Source: Sipunculus nudus
Taxonomy: Eukaryota > Annelida > Sipuncula > Golfingiida > Sipunculidae
Assembly: GCA_026874595.1 (NCBI GenBank)
Contig: CM049306.1
Location: 95,843,642 to 95,907,641, forward strand
Length of the DNA: 64,000 bases
Reading direction: 5' to 3'
In this document: one piece after another, positions 47,250-59,918 of the stretch
How the letters are laid out: the number at the start of each line of letters is the position of its first letter
How positions within the stretch are numbered: position 1 is the stretch's first letter
Program-made: the position numbers and the translations under genes
Notes under the pieces: generated by a model
Told to the model about the DNA's origin: nothing
What the model saw: the letters and a program-made list of their open reading frames with translations, nothing else
Database searches by the model: none

Positions 47250-49375
47250 ATGATTATTTAGTTTTGTTTTATTTGTACTTCATTGTAAGTCCCGCATGAC
47301 TCAAGGGAAGACATATGACATATATTCCCCAATGTTCGTTCCACTCCATTCAGATAAATTAAAGAGTCTAGGGGTAATATAAAGGGAGGTTTGTTTTTTG
47401 TACGATATCTGTCAGGAATGTTAAATCCAGCTTCAATAAACAGCCCCATTGACTCAGCAAGATACAGCCCAAAATAACTCCAACACAATCACAGAATAAC
47501 AAGTCTCCCATCTTTCAAATCCAATTCTTCATTCAACCTCTCTACAGACAGTAATTCTTTCTTTGTCTTGTCACGGCAAACATTCTTTCACTTGGAATAA
47601 ATAATTGACTATCTCTGGTTATCTGAACATGTAGATATCTTTTAAACTCTGTTGAATTCTAATAAACTGCCTTTTTATGCATTGCCTTGCAGCCTTATTT
47701 TTACTTAATAGAACCTTGATGTCACCAGATTATATGTTCTATTAAGTATATTCAGTATTTTTGGGAACCATTTACCTCTTTTACTACTAAATAAACAACC
47801 TGACAATGTCCTGATTAACATATTTTTTTCCCACATTGATACTGAACAAACTCAAAGCAGTGAATGTGTTGTCAAATATTGCGATCCCATCCATATAAAA
47901 AAAATGTCACTTGCATGAAATATATATATACAGTATAAACTAAGCCTAGATAATTTAATTTCCCAAAAAAAACACTTCATTGCCCATAAAACTTTGACAA
48001 ACCATACATAAACTATGGAATTTGTGTCAACCAGGTGTCAACTAATCCAATGAGTACATAATAGTCATATGGCTTTGAAAAGCATTTCATGGACCCATTG
48101 AATATCCTGGGGAATCACACAATATCAAACAATTTAAGTAATATTATCTTCCAAATTTTCTTTCTTTTTTATATTTCAATGTTCAAGTACTGAGACAAGC
48201 AGCACATCTTCATCAAGGAATGAATTGGTACGTCTTCCAGGCAAATATAAAATGAAGAAACTTACTAGTGTCTGTAATTGCTGTTTGAGCTGAATCGCTT
48301 TAGAGGTTATTAAGGATTTATAAGAACCTGCTACAATATATATTTTCTTCAGCTATCCGTTAATTTTGTCTGAATAAAATAGTTTCCCAGTGAAACTGTC
48401 CCAGTTTACAGGCTCACTGTGTCTTTTTCACCTGTCCTGTGTGTCTGTTCACTTTAACAGGACAGCTTGGCCAAAGGTATGATTTTGCATGTTGGCAAAT
48501 ACTTGCAATAAAGGAAGGAAGATGTACTGTTCATGAATCACTAATAAATGACTTTTTCTACTGCTGGTTGCCATCTTGACTTATGACAGAAGTGCAGGAC
48601 ATTATGTTTGTGTTTTCTATCAGGCCACTGACGTTGCCTTGTGCAACTACCATTTACAGGTGTAAGGAAATGGTTTCAGAATGACATTTCGGCAGATACT
48701 ATTAAATTTCCAAAAGAGAACATGGTTTTCATGAATACCTAATATGCTTAGTAACAGAATGGGCACTTTTAGGAAAAGATACAAATTTATATTCTCAGGT
48801 TTATATTCTCATTCACTCATCAGACACTATTTACCCCAGGTCAGGAAATGACTCTCTCACAAACTTCTGAACAGCTAAAATACCAGTGAATACAATTAAT
48901 ATGATAACTGTTGCAATGTTTAATAAACATCAGATGAAGAGATACCTGTGCACTGATTATATAATGATGATCAGACCTCTTCAGATGGACAAGCCTTTGA
49001 TACTTTCATATTCATGCTAGTTGTGATATATCATTAATTATAAGACTGATTACCTGCTGCAATGACCAGAACCAGTTAAAAGATACTCTCAGCACTTCAT
49101 TGGCCTTCCATGCCAGCCTAAGCTCACCTGTTATCCACAGTTTACAATCTAACAAATACATAATGTTTAGGTATATTGTGGCATTACAAGTGGGAATAAC
49201 CAAATATTCTGGTTATTTTCTCAGTTTCCTTATGAATAGTGTAACAGACCACTGGGCATGCAGGTTAAATGCTGAACAATGTCCTCTGGTGTTTAGTGAC
49301 TGAACACAGTGGGCAATGCTGGGCCCTATATTCACAGAAGTGAGCTTAAAGGACCATCAACATATTGAAACAAAT
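47250..49375. other. Stretch without recognised gene
   Basis: AT-rich. No exon, repeat array or element end is supported. Confidence 0.45.
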
Positions 49376-49380
49376 AAGAA

Positions 49381-51126
49381 CTAGAATACGGGTAGTCGAC
49401 AAGCGACTACGTGTATCCGCCTAAATCAGAGTGGAACGGGTGAAGTGAGGCATTGATTAAGTGGCAAGGGAAATAGAGTGAAGTGTTGCATATTAAAATG
49501 GATGTCTGCAGCCAAATTGTGTATGAAGGTTGCCCCCCCGACCACAAAATCCAGAAAGCCGTCCCAGTTGTATACATATGCAAAATTTAAGGCAGATAAG
49601 TCAAGCCACTACATGTATATGAGTGATTTTAGCCCGTGGCAGACAATCAGATGGATGCTGAGCAAAAATGGTTGCAGGTGACGGCACCAGTTTTGCGTAT
49701 GATAAAGAGCTATGTGAGAACTATACACATGCAAAATTTTGGCCCAATCGGTCAAACGGTTCCCAAGATATGAGCTTGGATGTCTGCTGCATAAACTAGA
49801 ATGCAGGTGGCTCCACCTGTCATCAAATCAAGAGAGCTGTCGGGGATGTATAAACCTGCAAAATTTTAGCCAGATATGTCAAACCACTGCCGAGATATGA
49901 GTGATTTTATCCCAAGGCAGATAAACAGACAGGAGCTGTGCAAAAATGGCTGCAGGTGGCGCCACCATTTTTTGTGTATGTTATAAAGCTCTCCAGGGGC
50001 TACAATTGTGCAAAAAAATTTTCCTGATCGGTCAAACGGTTCCCGAGATATGAGCTTGGATGTCTGCAGTGTAAAACGTGAATGTACGTGGCGCCATCTG
50101 TGATAAAATCATGAAAAGCTATCCAGGATGTATACGCATGCCGAATTTCAGGTGAATTAGTCAAGTCACTGCAGAGATATGAGTGATTTTAACCCAAGGC
50201 AGACAAACAGATGGACACTGTGTAAACATGGTTGCAAGTGGCGCCACCATTTTTTGTGTATGTTATAAAGCTCTCCAAGGGCTACATTTGTGCAAAAAAA
50301 ATTTCCTGATCGGTCAAACGGTTCCCGAGATATGAGCTTGGATGTCTGCAGCGTAAACGTGAATGTAGGTGGCGCCACCTGTCACAAAATCAGAAAAGCT
50401 ATCCAGGATGTATAAAGCATGCCAAATTTCAGGTTGATTAGTCAAGTCACTGCAGAGATATGAGTGATTTTAACCCAAGGCAGACAAACAGATGGACACT
50501 GTGCAAACATGGTTGCAGGTGGCGCCACCATTTTTTGTGTATGTTATAAAGCTCTCCAGGGGCTACAATTGTGCAAAAAAATTTTCCTGATCGGTCAAAC
50601 GGTTCCCGAGATATGAGCTTGGATGTCTGCAGCATAAACGTGAATGTAGGTGGCGCCACCTGTCACAAAATCAGAAAAGCTATCCAGGATGTATACTCAT
50701 GCCAAATTTCAGATGAATTAGTCAAGTCACTGCAGAGATATGAGTGATTTTAACCCAAGGCAGACGAACAGATGGACACTGTGCAAACATGGTTGCAGGT
50801 GGCGCCACCATTTTTTATGTATGTTATAATGCTCTCCAGGGGCTACATTTGTGCAAAAAAATTTTCCTGATCGGTCAAACGGTTCCTGAGATATGTGGGT
50901 TTATGTGTGGAAACAGACGCACAAACGGACGCAGAGCGCAGAGGAAAGGTCAGAGGTCAAAACAAAATCGGGGCGCAGCAGTTCACATGTGACCCGAACA
51001 TAATCCCGGGTTTCCTAAAATTCCGCCCAGCGGTTACTGAGGAGTTCTCCAGAAACCTACGCGGCGGCGGCGGCGGCGTGCAGCTGAAAACATAGTATCC
51101 GCAAAACTCTGTTTTGGCAGATACAA
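49381..51126 (+). mobile_element. Helentron-like element, family A, full-length copy
   Basis: The 5' end is CTAGAATACGG then the perfect hairpin GTAGTCG-ACAAG-CGACTAC and GTGTATCCGCC. The core has about five 281-bp units, each made of two half-units with a GGTGGCGCCACC palindrome (type 1 followed by TGTCA, type 2 followed by ATTTTTTGTG). Perfect or near-perfect cores lie near 49808, 49955, 50087, 50236, 50368, 50518, 50648 and 50798. A unique tail with AAAGGTCAGAGGTCAAAAC and a CGG run leads to the 3' hairpin GTATCCGCAAAAC...GTTTTGGCAGATAC, then AA. Repeated 70-codon ORFs inside are unit shadows. Confidence 0.82.
51059..51078 (+). repeat. (CGG)n run
   Basis: About six CGG triplets within the tail of the family A element. 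The corresponding site at 3091-3110 is degenerate. Confidence 0.9.
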
Positions 51127-51253
51127 ATAACACAATATGGTCTATACAAGAGGTAAATCCACCAGTTCTAGGCAGGTCTTATTTCCCTCGAGTATACATT
51201 GATGTGGCCAATATACTGGCTTCAGGACTGTCATTTGTAAAAGCAGTCCATCT

Positions 51254-51660
51254 GTGAAGCAATGGTCTGGTGCTTCAGCGGTCTTAAGAGTCCTTGGCTG
51301 TTACAGTAGGAACAATATAGTGTTTACTGCAGATGAAACAAAGTCAAGTCTGCTGTCGGGTTTGATGCTGGTGCTGGACACTGAATGCTGGACAGAAAAT
51401 GTACTCACCAAGACCAGGGCTGTCCTGCTGGTTTCTGCTGCCCATTCAACAACACAGCACCTTAAAGGACCTGCTGTACGGTTTCTGGGGCAGTCTCCCC
51501 TATTGATTGCCATATTTCTGCTGGCCTCTATTGATTGTGCCATCACTAGACACCACAGCAGAACATGCAGCCCCAATTTATCAGTGCCAGTGTCACAAGC
51601 CAGAGCACCCCACACCGTTCCTGTGATAAACTGTTCACAAGAATGTCGGTGCTGAACTAT
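51254..51660. other. GC-richer stretch open on both strands
   Basis: A 133-codon plus-strand ORF and an overlapping 104-codon minus-strand ORF. Neither shows a domain, signal or composition that I recognise. On the minus strand CTTG|GTGAGT (donor at 51408-51403) lies inside the ORF and could end an exon reading toward lower coordinates. No matching acceptor or partner exon is established. It may be a unique non-coding patch or a fragment of an unrecognised gene. Confidence 0.25.
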
Positions 51661-51865
51661 ATGTGCTTAAACTGCTTAAAAAAATAGTCTGGTTCCCCTC
51701 ATCAAATCATGCAACCCTTCAATGTTAAGGTTATTTCAGATAATTTGCTCCAACCACAGCTGTCTCATCATGAGGTATTCATTTGAAGACCACACCATTC
51801 AATGTAATTTAAAACCTGGTGATTACATTCAAATACTCTTTCTACCCTTTCAAATACTCTTTATG

Positions 51866-52105
51866 GCCTGGACAGTCAAGGAGTAGAATGCTCGGCTCTC
51901 TCCTCTGGTGACCTGGGTTCGATCCCTGGAGTTGCCATTAAAATGAGCTGTAGTGGCCTGTCCAGGATCAGTGGTTTTCTCTGGGTCATCTGGTTTCCTC
52001 TACCACTAAGGACTAAACAGAAACCACCATCCAAGCCATGGAGAGTGCTTGATATTAGTTATTATAACTAGCAGTACAATCCATGTAAATTAAATAATTT
52101 TTAAA
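51866..52105 (+). mobile_element. tRNA-derived SINE, family 2
   Basis: The head is GGCCTGGACAGTCAAGGAGT then AGAATGCTCGGC (A-box region), with a near-perfect B box GGTTCGATCCC. A conserved central part follows, GTGGTTTTCTCTGGGTCATC and TGGTTTCCTCTACCACTAAG, a pattern common in mollusc SINEs. It ends TTATAACTAGCAGTACAATC, CATGTAAATTAAATAA. It is complete enough to be a full-length copy. Confidence 0.82.
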
Positions 52106-52109
52106 ATAA

Positions 52110-53400
52110 ATACTCTTTCCGGTTTTGTAATCAGCCTTGACAAGTAACTTAGCCTGTTTAGGAATACACTGGAGTCTATATGTCTTGCATTTGAATCAAG
52201 AATAAACAGCACATGAGAACTTCATATAAACTTTAGGAGAAAACTACACCACTATGGAAAAAATATCTTATCAGACACTGTACTGTTCATAATGCCGACA
52301 AAAAAAAAAAACCAGCACCATAGCCAATACTAATAGGCTTACAGGACAGTGCAGGAGATTTTGTCAAAACCTATCAACATCCACTTAGTCACTTTTTTGG
52401 CCTGCTGACATGGTGCCAGACAAGCAGATGACAGACAGGTACAACCCAGGCTTACTTCCAGCTGGGGTATAAAAAGGCAACTTTATGAATATTTTATACT
52501 CACACTCCATCTGCTAATTATAAAAGTTTCTGAGAGTCACCAGGTCTAGCTAATGACTGTGTTCTTCTACAGAGCCAATTATTTCAGTACAGGCTTTTTT
52601 TTTACTGAATAGATACTCTCTAAAAGCTCTGTTTAAATCTCAGTCTGAAAGTCTTAATGACTTTACTTTGGTTTGGGTTTTTTGAGGTGGATATTAAGTG
52701 GAGACTGGTATTCTGTCTGTTTGACCTTACTGATCTCTGAAAGCAAAAAACATGTGTACTTCTTCACAAGTAAAATCCCAGCTGTCTTTTACTGTTTAAA
52801 ATTTTAAAAAGGTAACAATCAAGGCTTACAGCTACTGAGGGATATGTGTAGCACCTGAAAGTATTGGTTTCAGAAGCGGTCACAGGTAAGTTGTAGGATT
52901 TCTCCCACAATATAAAATTTAAGAATAAAGCACTTTAAGTTTTAAATCACCTAATGGTCAAAAGGTCTGTCCGAATTTGGAATGCTTGTTACTACTAAGC
53001 CAAAACAGCAAAATGTCTACATAGTGCCAGCCTATAAGTTATACATGATGATAAATGAGCTTTACAATCACTGCAGGAACTATTAAAAGTTTTCCCTTTA
53101 CGTTGATTAACGTTTTGCTTCTCAGCACATCATAGTGGCATGACTAAGTGCCCGGAAGTTTCACTGCATTATAAATTTTGATTTTCACATTGAACTTCCA
53201 CTCAGATTCACTCGAGATTGATTGGCACCCTCAACCCCCTCTTCTAGCCTGATATTCATATTGCATGTATTTTTTTTATGGTGTTCCATGTGACTTTTTT
53301 TTCTTTTTGAAGGACGGATTTTGAGCCTGAATGGCCGCAAGCTGATATGACATGCCTTGCCTTTAAGGGCAACATAATGTTTATCAGGAATACCAGATTA
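52110..53400. other. Stretch without recognised gene
   Basis: No exon or repeat is supported. Only A and T homopolymer runs are notable. Confidence 0.45.
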
Positions 53401-53406
53401 AACAAG

Positions 53407-53505
53407 TCAGTTATAACCACTGTGAATGTTTTCGGTTCACTCAAGAGTGGTCTTAATAGACAGGTGGTCTTACTAAAAAGGTGGTATTTCCAGCAGGTTC
53501 AACTG
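53407..53505 (-). mobile_element. MITE fragment related to the one at 25284-25440
   Basis: Read from 53505 on the minus strand: CAGTTGAACCTGCTGG, then AAGACCACC-type motifs (AAGACCACCTGTCTATTAAG) and the GGTTATAACTG equivalent in the same order. TA follows at 53506-53507. The opposite TIR is not recognisable, so the copy is truncated or badly worn. Confidence 0.6.
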
Positions 53506-53509
53506 TATA

Positions 53510-56500
53510 ATTTAAATGAGAACAAAAACAGGCAAGTTCTGGAATTACTGGTTGTACTGATGGTGAGCTAGGATAAGGATGATCTTAATTTGATATGCAT
53601 GAGTCCATCAAGTCCTTTATTTACACCAGCAATAAGAACTCTTGATCCTGTTTGGAAGTTAACAGTACTTTTCTGTTCCTCATTTTCTCCTCGTTTTTTC
53701 TGTTCTGATGTTGATATTCCAGAGACAAGAGCTGGCCAAAAGGACTTCAACACATCCTTATATAATCAAAGCACATAACCCACCAAACTCTGTCTGAATG
53801 AACTACAGTGTTGAAGGTAAGCAAATCCTGGGTGTAATTAGTAAACCAGCCTGTTTAGTTTCACCTGCTAAGTTCAGTACCATCATTTGTATGTAATGTT
53901 TTGTATAAGAACAGATGACTTACTGTAATCCTGCCATCCTTAGGGATCTTTAGATCAATAAACCAGAGCAGAACTATGAAAGGATAATTAAGGTTATACC
54001 AAATCTGAAATGAATGAGCAATGTACTTTTAATTCTGATGTACATTTCAAACACTTGAGGGAGAATTTGTATTGATAATGAGCAATAATCAGGAACTGGC
54101 TATGGAGTATATGGCTTCAGTAATGAGGTCAAGGTCAAAAATAAATATCAGGTGCAAATCTGGATTCATATTGGACCTTGGACTAATATTGTACAAAAAG
54201 GTCAGCCTTTAAAAATCAGCCCTTTCGCAGATCTGGCAAAGAGCACTGAAGAGGGAATTCATTTTAAAAATCTATGGTTTTGCACTGGGGGGGGGGGGGC
54301 TAAGAAAGTTGACCCAAAACATTTGACCCAAATATTAATTCCCAAATGATCTCAATAACCCCTATATGTTTATAAGGAGATGGGGTGGTGGATTATTTTT
54401 AAAAACAATTTACCCCAAAAGTGTAACTCTTGTTTTTTAACTTTTGTTTCCATGTATATTTATCACATCCCATGTATAATAACATGACTGAATTACACAG
54501 TACCAAGGGATATACAGCATAAACTTATATTTAATCACTGACTCAGTCCATATGCACCAATATCAGAGATAAAATATAAATATACCTGACATTTTGTATA
54601 TGTCATGACATTAAACTTGTGCTTTGGACAGAAGAATGCCTGCCTGATAAATGCTGTATAAAAGACTCAACTGCTATGACACTGTACATGTTTCATCTTT
54701 TAAAACAATTTGAAAGTAATGGACTGTTGTTTCATGGTGTTGAGTATTTTTTTTATTATTCCATGCAGGATCAGTGCATGGTCTATTATACTGTTGAGTC
54801 TACTACAGAGTGATAAAGTACATTTATTCCATAACATAATTCTGAACATTAACGCAATCCATCAAGCACAAAATGATTCTAATTCTCCCTGAAATTCTTC
54901 CTGCCTCAGAAAGGACAACCAAAGCAATTGCAAAATTGATTAAAGTGCTGCTAGGCAACAGAGTGATAATGCCTAAATGGGTCGTCTACGGACTCACAAA
55001 CAGGACCCGCAGCCGATTTGTAATGATATAGACAACGACTGGATGGGATATTAATCACACGACCAGGAATGCTCAGATCCAGTGAACGAGATCAATAAGC
55101 CAGAATCATCATTATACTATCACAATTCTAACTAATAACATAATGAGGAGCAGGTGTAATTGGTTATCTCATATGAACAATAATTATTACATAGCACTGT
55201 CAACTCATGCATCAACACATAACTAAAATTAAGCAATTTATTAATTTTTCCATTTATTTTTACACAAAAGTGATAACATTGATATGTCATCCTACATAGA
55301 CTGATAATTATTACTTGGTAATTAGTACTAGACCTTAATGAAACAAGCATAAATATTTTGTGTAGAACACTTTCATGCCAAAAAATCATCAATCTCACTC
55401 ACACTTGAAATGCAATAAAAATCAAAATGTATCATACCCACACTGAAGTTCCTCTTAATTATTTAATCACCAAGTGAAAGAAAATGAAAGTTCAAAGTAG
55501 TTAGTTCCTTTAAATTAAAATAGAATAGGCCATTTATGTACATATTTATGTGAAACTGGAAAGATATAAATTCTTCTAGTGCAGTTCCAGCCTAAAAGTA
55601 AAGTAAGGCATAGAGTTTTAGTAAAATTTCATGTTTCTCTTTGGTAAAAAAAAGTTGGCTTAAAATTAGCCTATATCTAAGAAAGAAATACTAGCCTCAG
55701 TTATGTAAGTGTCAAGGCCCAGATCCCGATCTGGACCAATCGGCGAGTGAAAAATGTGTACAATAAATGTTTATATAAGCCCTGTATGTTTCCTGTTTTG
55801 GTAGATAATATGTCATTGGTTATTAAAAGAAAAAACCTTTATAGGTTACATTAATATAAAACAACTTTCTGACAGTGGTTCAGCTGGCAAACATAATTAC
55901 TAATGAAATATAACTCAGCTTTAGCAATTTTACTGGAAAACAGAATAGCATATGGTAAAACTATAGTATGATCACAGAGAAATAACCATTTTGAATACTA
56001 AGGTTTATCTTTCGGTGTGCAGAAGCTTGGACTGTGAACAATACAATATTTATTCATAAACAGAGGACTCGGAAATGGCTGCTTTTTACACCATCCCACA
56101 AGTTCCAAAACTGATCTCTTCCATGGTCATATATATCAAGGCTTATCGGAATGGCAGCCAGGCCAGCTATGGATACAGACATCAAGTCGTTCATCCTTGG
56201 GGCGGCACTGCCATTGGCATTCAATGTCCGACAGTTGACATATCTCATTTGCCCCAGGCATCGCTGGTGGTTTTCATACATTCACATTACCCACAATGTC
56301 TTGCGATAATTTAATCAGCTTTCTTCCCTGGCTACTTCAGGCTTGGTCTAATGTTGTTTCATCAAGGGTCTCGGGATGGTGGAACATCACATTATTTGGG
56401 GAGCAACTGGGTAATTTGAGTGTGGTAAATTAAATCCCATTCTGTTTGATATTTGGGATTGGGTCAATTCAGTAAAAATACTGTATCAGGTGGCCTGGCC

Positions 56501-56815
56501 TGCTTGTTTGTCTCTATGAGTCTAACATTTACCACTTCTATTTTACATCATAAAACAAATTTTAAAAACGTCTGATCACATATGGGATATCTACCTGCTA
56601 AAGCCTCCATTGCAAGCACTGAACTATATGGCTACAAAAAGGTAAAAAACTAACTTAATTAATAGAATGTTTGAATTTCAAAGAATGCATGATCAACAGA
56701 ACAAGACTTCAGCTTTATTACTAAAACTGTGGTAAAAATCTGATAAACTGTTCAACATGAATGAAAGAATACCAAAGTCTCAATGTAATCAAGCTGAAAA
56801 CAAATCACAGAACAT
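53510..56815. other. Stretch without recognised gene
   Basis: A short G tract lies at 54289-54299. A patch at 56070-56300 is open on both strands and GC-richer than its flanks, but shows no recognised motif or convincing splice pair. Otherwise it is AT-rich and featureless. Confidence 0.4.
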
Positions 56816-57000
56816 AAACAAGTGACCCATGGGTCATGACGCTCAGCTGACTGGGAAGAGATTCGCAAAAGGAAATATTATCACCAGAATGGTAGTATAT
56901 ACCCATTCAACTGAAGCATCAAACAGATTAACCAACAGGCCAAGATTTAGTCTGTATTTATATATCTCAAAAATAGAGAAAAATGTGTAAACTTTTAAAA

Positions 57001-57889
57001 CTAGAATACGGGTAACCGACAAGTGACTACATGTATCTGCCAAAATCGGATAGTGAGGCATGGATTGAGTGGCAAGGGGAAATAGAGTGAGGTATGTTGC
57101 ATATTAGCATGTCTGCAGCCTAAATGTGTATGTAGGTTGTGCCACCTACCATAAATCCAGAAATCTGTCCAAGTTGTATACACCTGCAAAATTTTAGGCA
57201 GAAAAGTCAAACCACTACATGTACATGAGCGATTTTTGCCCATGGCAGACAAACAGACAAACACTGTGCAAAAATCTTTGCAGGTAACCCCTCCAGTTTT
57301 GTGTATGATAAAGACCTATGTGAGATCTAAACACATGCACAATTTTGGCCCAATCGGTCAAATGGTTCCTGAGATATGAGCTTGGATGTGTCCAGCCTTA
57401 ACTAGAATGTAGGTGGCGCCACCTGTCATAAAATCAAGAAAGCTGTCCACGATGTATAAACCTGCAAAATTTTAGGCAGTTATGTCGAACCACTACAGAG
57501 AAATGAGTAATTTTAGGCCACGGCAGACTAACAGACAGACGCTGTGTAAACATTGTTACAGGTGGCGCCACCATTTTTTGTGTATGTTATAAAGCAATCC
57601 AAGGGCTACATTTGTATCAATTTTATTTCCTGATCGGTCAAACGGTTCCCGAGATATGAGGGTTTATGAGTGGAAACAGACCCACAAATGGACACTGGAT
57701 AGAGAGGAAAGGTCAGAGGTCAATGCAAATTGGTTAGGCACCAGTTCACATGTGACCCGATAATAGGTGTAAGTTTGGGAAAAATCGGTCCATTAGTCTC
57801 CGAGGAGCTCTCTGGAAACGAACACCACCACGGCGGAGGATCTCGGTCAAAAACATAGTATCCGCAAAACTTCATTTTGGCGGATACAA
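57001..57889 (+). mobile_element. Helentron-like element, family A, nested copy
   Basis: 889 bp, from CTAGAATACGGGTAACCG to a strong 3' hairpin GTATCCGCAAAA...TTTTGGCGGATAC followed by AA. It has fewer tandem units than the 49-kb copy, with palindromic cores near 57413 and 57560. The 5' hairpin is degraded by substitutions (GTAACCG against TGACTAC). Confidence 0.82.
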
Positions 57890-59860
57890 AAATACAGGTG
57901 GCTCCACCAGTCTGCAGAAACTAATAAAAACACTTAATGGTCAATATCCATGCAAAAAATCATGGTGATCTCTGCATTAGTTGTTCAGATACTTCAGTTT
58001 TTGTATCAAATTGTCCATTATTCTGAGGGATACTTCGGAGTCCTATAGCTTGAAGGATATGGGTAACAGAGACCTAATTTCAAGTTTCCACAGGCAACTT
58101 TCATGGGCCTCCTTGCATGACAAGAATGAAGATTCTAGGTCCAGTTGTTGCGATTTGTACCCTGTTGACAGATAACCACATCTTTAAAGGTCTCAAAAAA
58201 AAGAAAAAAATTTGTAAAAATTTGAAAAAAAAATAGAGGTGGCACACCCAGTCTGCAGAAACTGATGGAACAGCTCATGATCAATATGTATGCCGAAAAT
58301 CATGACCATCAGTGTTGTAGTTATTGAAATACTGCAGTTTTTGTATCAAATTTTCCATTATTCATGGGGGGGGGGGGTATTTTTGACCCATACAGCTTAA
58401 AGAATATGGGTAACAGAGACCTAATTTCAAGTTTCCATGGAGACTTTTCATGGGTCTCCCTGTGTGTCAAGAATGAAGATTCTAGGTCCAGTTTTTATGA
58501 TTTGTGCCCTGTTAACAGATGTTCATATCTTTAAAGGTCTCAAAAATACAAAAAAATTTCGTAAAAAAAAAACGAACAAATACAGGTGGTGCCACCAGTC
58601 TGCGGAAACTTATGAAACACTCCATGATCAATATCCATGCAAACAATTATGGTTATCTCTGCATTAGTTGTTCAGATACTTTAGCTTTTGTATCAAATTT
58701 TCCATTATTCTGAGCTGTACTTTGGAGTGCCATAGCTCAAAGGATATGGGTAACAGAGACCAAATTTCAGGTTTCCATGGAGACTTATCATGGGTCTCCC
58801 TGTGTGTCAAGAATGAAGATTCTAGGTCCAGTCGTTACGATTTGTACCCTGTTGATAGATAACTACATCCTTAAAGGTCTCAAAAATGGAGAAAACAATT
58901 CGTGAACATTGAAAAATACAGGTGGCGCCACCAGTCTGCACAAACTGATGAAACATCTCATGATCAATATGTATGTCGAAAATCATGACCATCAGTGATG
59001 TAGTTAATGAGATATTGAAGTTTTTGTATGAAATTTTTGACTATTCTGGGGGGTAATTTTGGGCCCCATAGCTCGAAGGATATGGGTAACAGAGACCTAA
59101 TTTCTGGTTTCCATGGAGACTTTTCATAGGTCTCTCAGTGTGTCGAAAATGAAGATTCTAGGTCCAGTCGTTACGATTTGTACCCTGTTGACAGATAACT
59201 ACATCCTTAAAGGTCTCAAAAATGGAGAAAACAATTCGTGAACATTGAAAAATACAGGTGGCGCCACCAGTCTGCAGGAACTGATCGAACATCTCATGAT
59301 CAATATGTATGCCAAAAATGAAGACCATCAGTGATGTAGTTATTGAGATATTGAAGTTTTTGTATGAAATTTTTTACTATTCTGGGGGGTACTTTGGGGC
59401 CTGATAGCTCAAAGGATATGGGTAACAGAGAGCTAATTTCTGGTTTCCAAGGAGATTTTTCATGGACCTCTCAGTGTGTCAAGAATTAAGATTCTAAGTC
59501 CAGTCTTTATGATTTGTGCCTTGTTAACAGATGTTCACATTTTTAAAGGTCTCAAAAATAGAGAAAAAAATTCGTAAAAAATTGAAAAATACAGGTGGCG
59601 CCCCCAGTCTGCAGGAAGTGATGTAACATCTCATGATCAATATGTATGCCAAAAATCATGACCATCAGTCAAGTAGTTAATGAGATATTGAAGTTATTGT
59701 ATAAAATTTTTGACTTTTCTGGGGGGTACTTTGGGGCCACATAGCTCGAAGGATATGGGTAACAGAGACCTAATTTCTGGTTTCCAAGGAGATTTTTTAT
59801 GGACCTCTCAGAATCCCAAGTTACAAGGTTCTAGGTCCAGCGGTTACGATTTGTGCCTGG
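57890..59860 (+). repeat. 337-bp tandem core of family I, six units
   Basis: Unit starts, marked by ACAGGTGGCGCCACCAGTCT or variants, lie at about 57894, 58233, 58582, 58918, 59255 and 59591. Spacings are 336-349 bp. Each unit also has GATATGGGTAACAGAGACC, GATTCTAGGTCCAGT and AAAGGTCTCAAAAAT blocks. Later units are more alike than the first two. Confidence 0.93.
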
Positions 59861-59862
59861 TT

Positions 59863-59918
59863 AACGGACGGACAGACGGACAGACAGACAGACAGACGGA
59901 CAGACGGACGACGGACAA
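59863..59918 (+). repeat. (GACA/GACGG)n microsatellite of element 3' end
   Basis: Mixed GACGGACA and GACA repeats between the last unit and the terminal hairpin. Confidence 0.93.

Noticed and set aside
50166-50659. Two nearly identical minus-strand 70-codon ORFs (MAPPTFTF start).
   Set aside because: They are consecutive tandem units of the family A element. Identity reflects unit homogenisation, not a gene pair.
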